Shown here: piece by piece, positions 15,559 through 15,608 of the stretch
Layout of the letters: every line of letters starts with the position of its first letter
Position numbering within the stretch: the stretch's first letter is position 1
From: an uncultured Ruminococcus sp.
Lineage (GTDB): Bacteria > Bacillota > Clostridia > Oscillospirales > Ruminococcaceae
Reading direction: 5' to 3'
Length of the DNA: 15,608 bases
Assembly (NCBI GenBank): GCA_900545125.1
Contig: UQXS01000030.1
Span: 1-15,608 of the forward strand
The notes under the pieces: generated by a model
What the model was told of the DNA's origin: nothing
Databases searched by the model: none
Seen by the model: the letters and a program-made list of their open reading frames with translations, nothing else
Translations under genes and position numbers: made by a program

Positions 15559-15608
15559 TTATGATAATTCCGGCAGTTTATCGAGCATTTTAAGCAGATA
15601 TTTCTGAA
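15559..15608 (-). CDS. C-terminal fragment of a gene cut by the window edge
   Basis: An open minus-strand frame enters from the right edge and ends at TAA 15559-15561; its last residues read QKYLLKMLDKLPELS. The hairpin terminator just downstream supports a real gene end. The fragment is too short to identify the protein. Confidence 0.6.
   Translation of the reverse strand, partial: QKYLLKMLDKLPELS

Noticed and set aside
1..15608. CRISPR array, insertion sequence, tRNA or riboswitch
   Set aside because: Gaps between genes are short (mostly under 120 bases) and none shows spaced repeats, transposase remnants, cloverleaf or conserved aptamer pattern.

Overview
The window looks like chromosomal DNA of an anaerobic gut or rumen Clostridium-class Firmicute, most like a Ruminococcus (Oscillospiraceae). 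This is inferred from moderate-to-low GC, strong AGGAGG-type ribosome binding sites, TTGACA/TATAAT-type promoters, SCGD-type lipoproteins, glycogen/maltodextrin enzymes and an oxygen-sensitive ferredoxin-linked 2-oxoacid oxidoreductase. No rRNA, tRNA, CRISPR array, phage or insertion-sequence gene is visible. Almost everything is on the minus strand, so operons read from right to left.

Right part (15401 to 7381): a promoter at 15401-15429 is followed by eight tightly packed minus-strand genes. They are a HAD phosphatase, iorA, a small acidic unknown protein, iorB, a GLUG-repeat lipoprotein, paaK, a second unknown lipoprotein, and a double-ACT-domain protein. IorA/IorB (indolepyruvate:ferredoxin oxidoreductase), PaaK (phenylacetate-CoA ligase) and the ACT protein form a known functional set for arylpyruvate/arylacetyl-CoA/arylacetate interconversion. 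In rumen-type anaerobes the same steps run in reverse make phenylalanine from phenylacetate. Three unrelated-looking genes (two lipoproteins and the acidic protein) sit inside this set with gaps of only 7-42 nt. This is the most unusual part of the window.

Middle part (7333 to 5064): a near-perfect promoter (7304-7333) drives a small zinc-ribbon protein. An intrinsic terminator follows and ends right against the ribosome binding site of a five-helix membrane protein with a family I-type lipase domain. That gene converges on, and overlaps by 26 bp, the only clear plus-strand gene, a small four-helix membrane protein of the PF06541 family.

Left part (4979 to 41): an apparent three-gene operon of a YwqG/DUF1963 protein, malQ (4-alpha-glucanotransferase) and glgP (glycogen phosphorylase). 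MalQ and GlgP together degrade glycogen and maltodextrin to glucose-1-phosphate. The left edge carries a perfect 22-bp inverted repeat around the glgP stop codon, which could be a real hairpin, a partial inverted duplication or a contig-end artefact.

The right edge holds the last codons of one more minus-strand gene, followed by its terminator-like hairpin.
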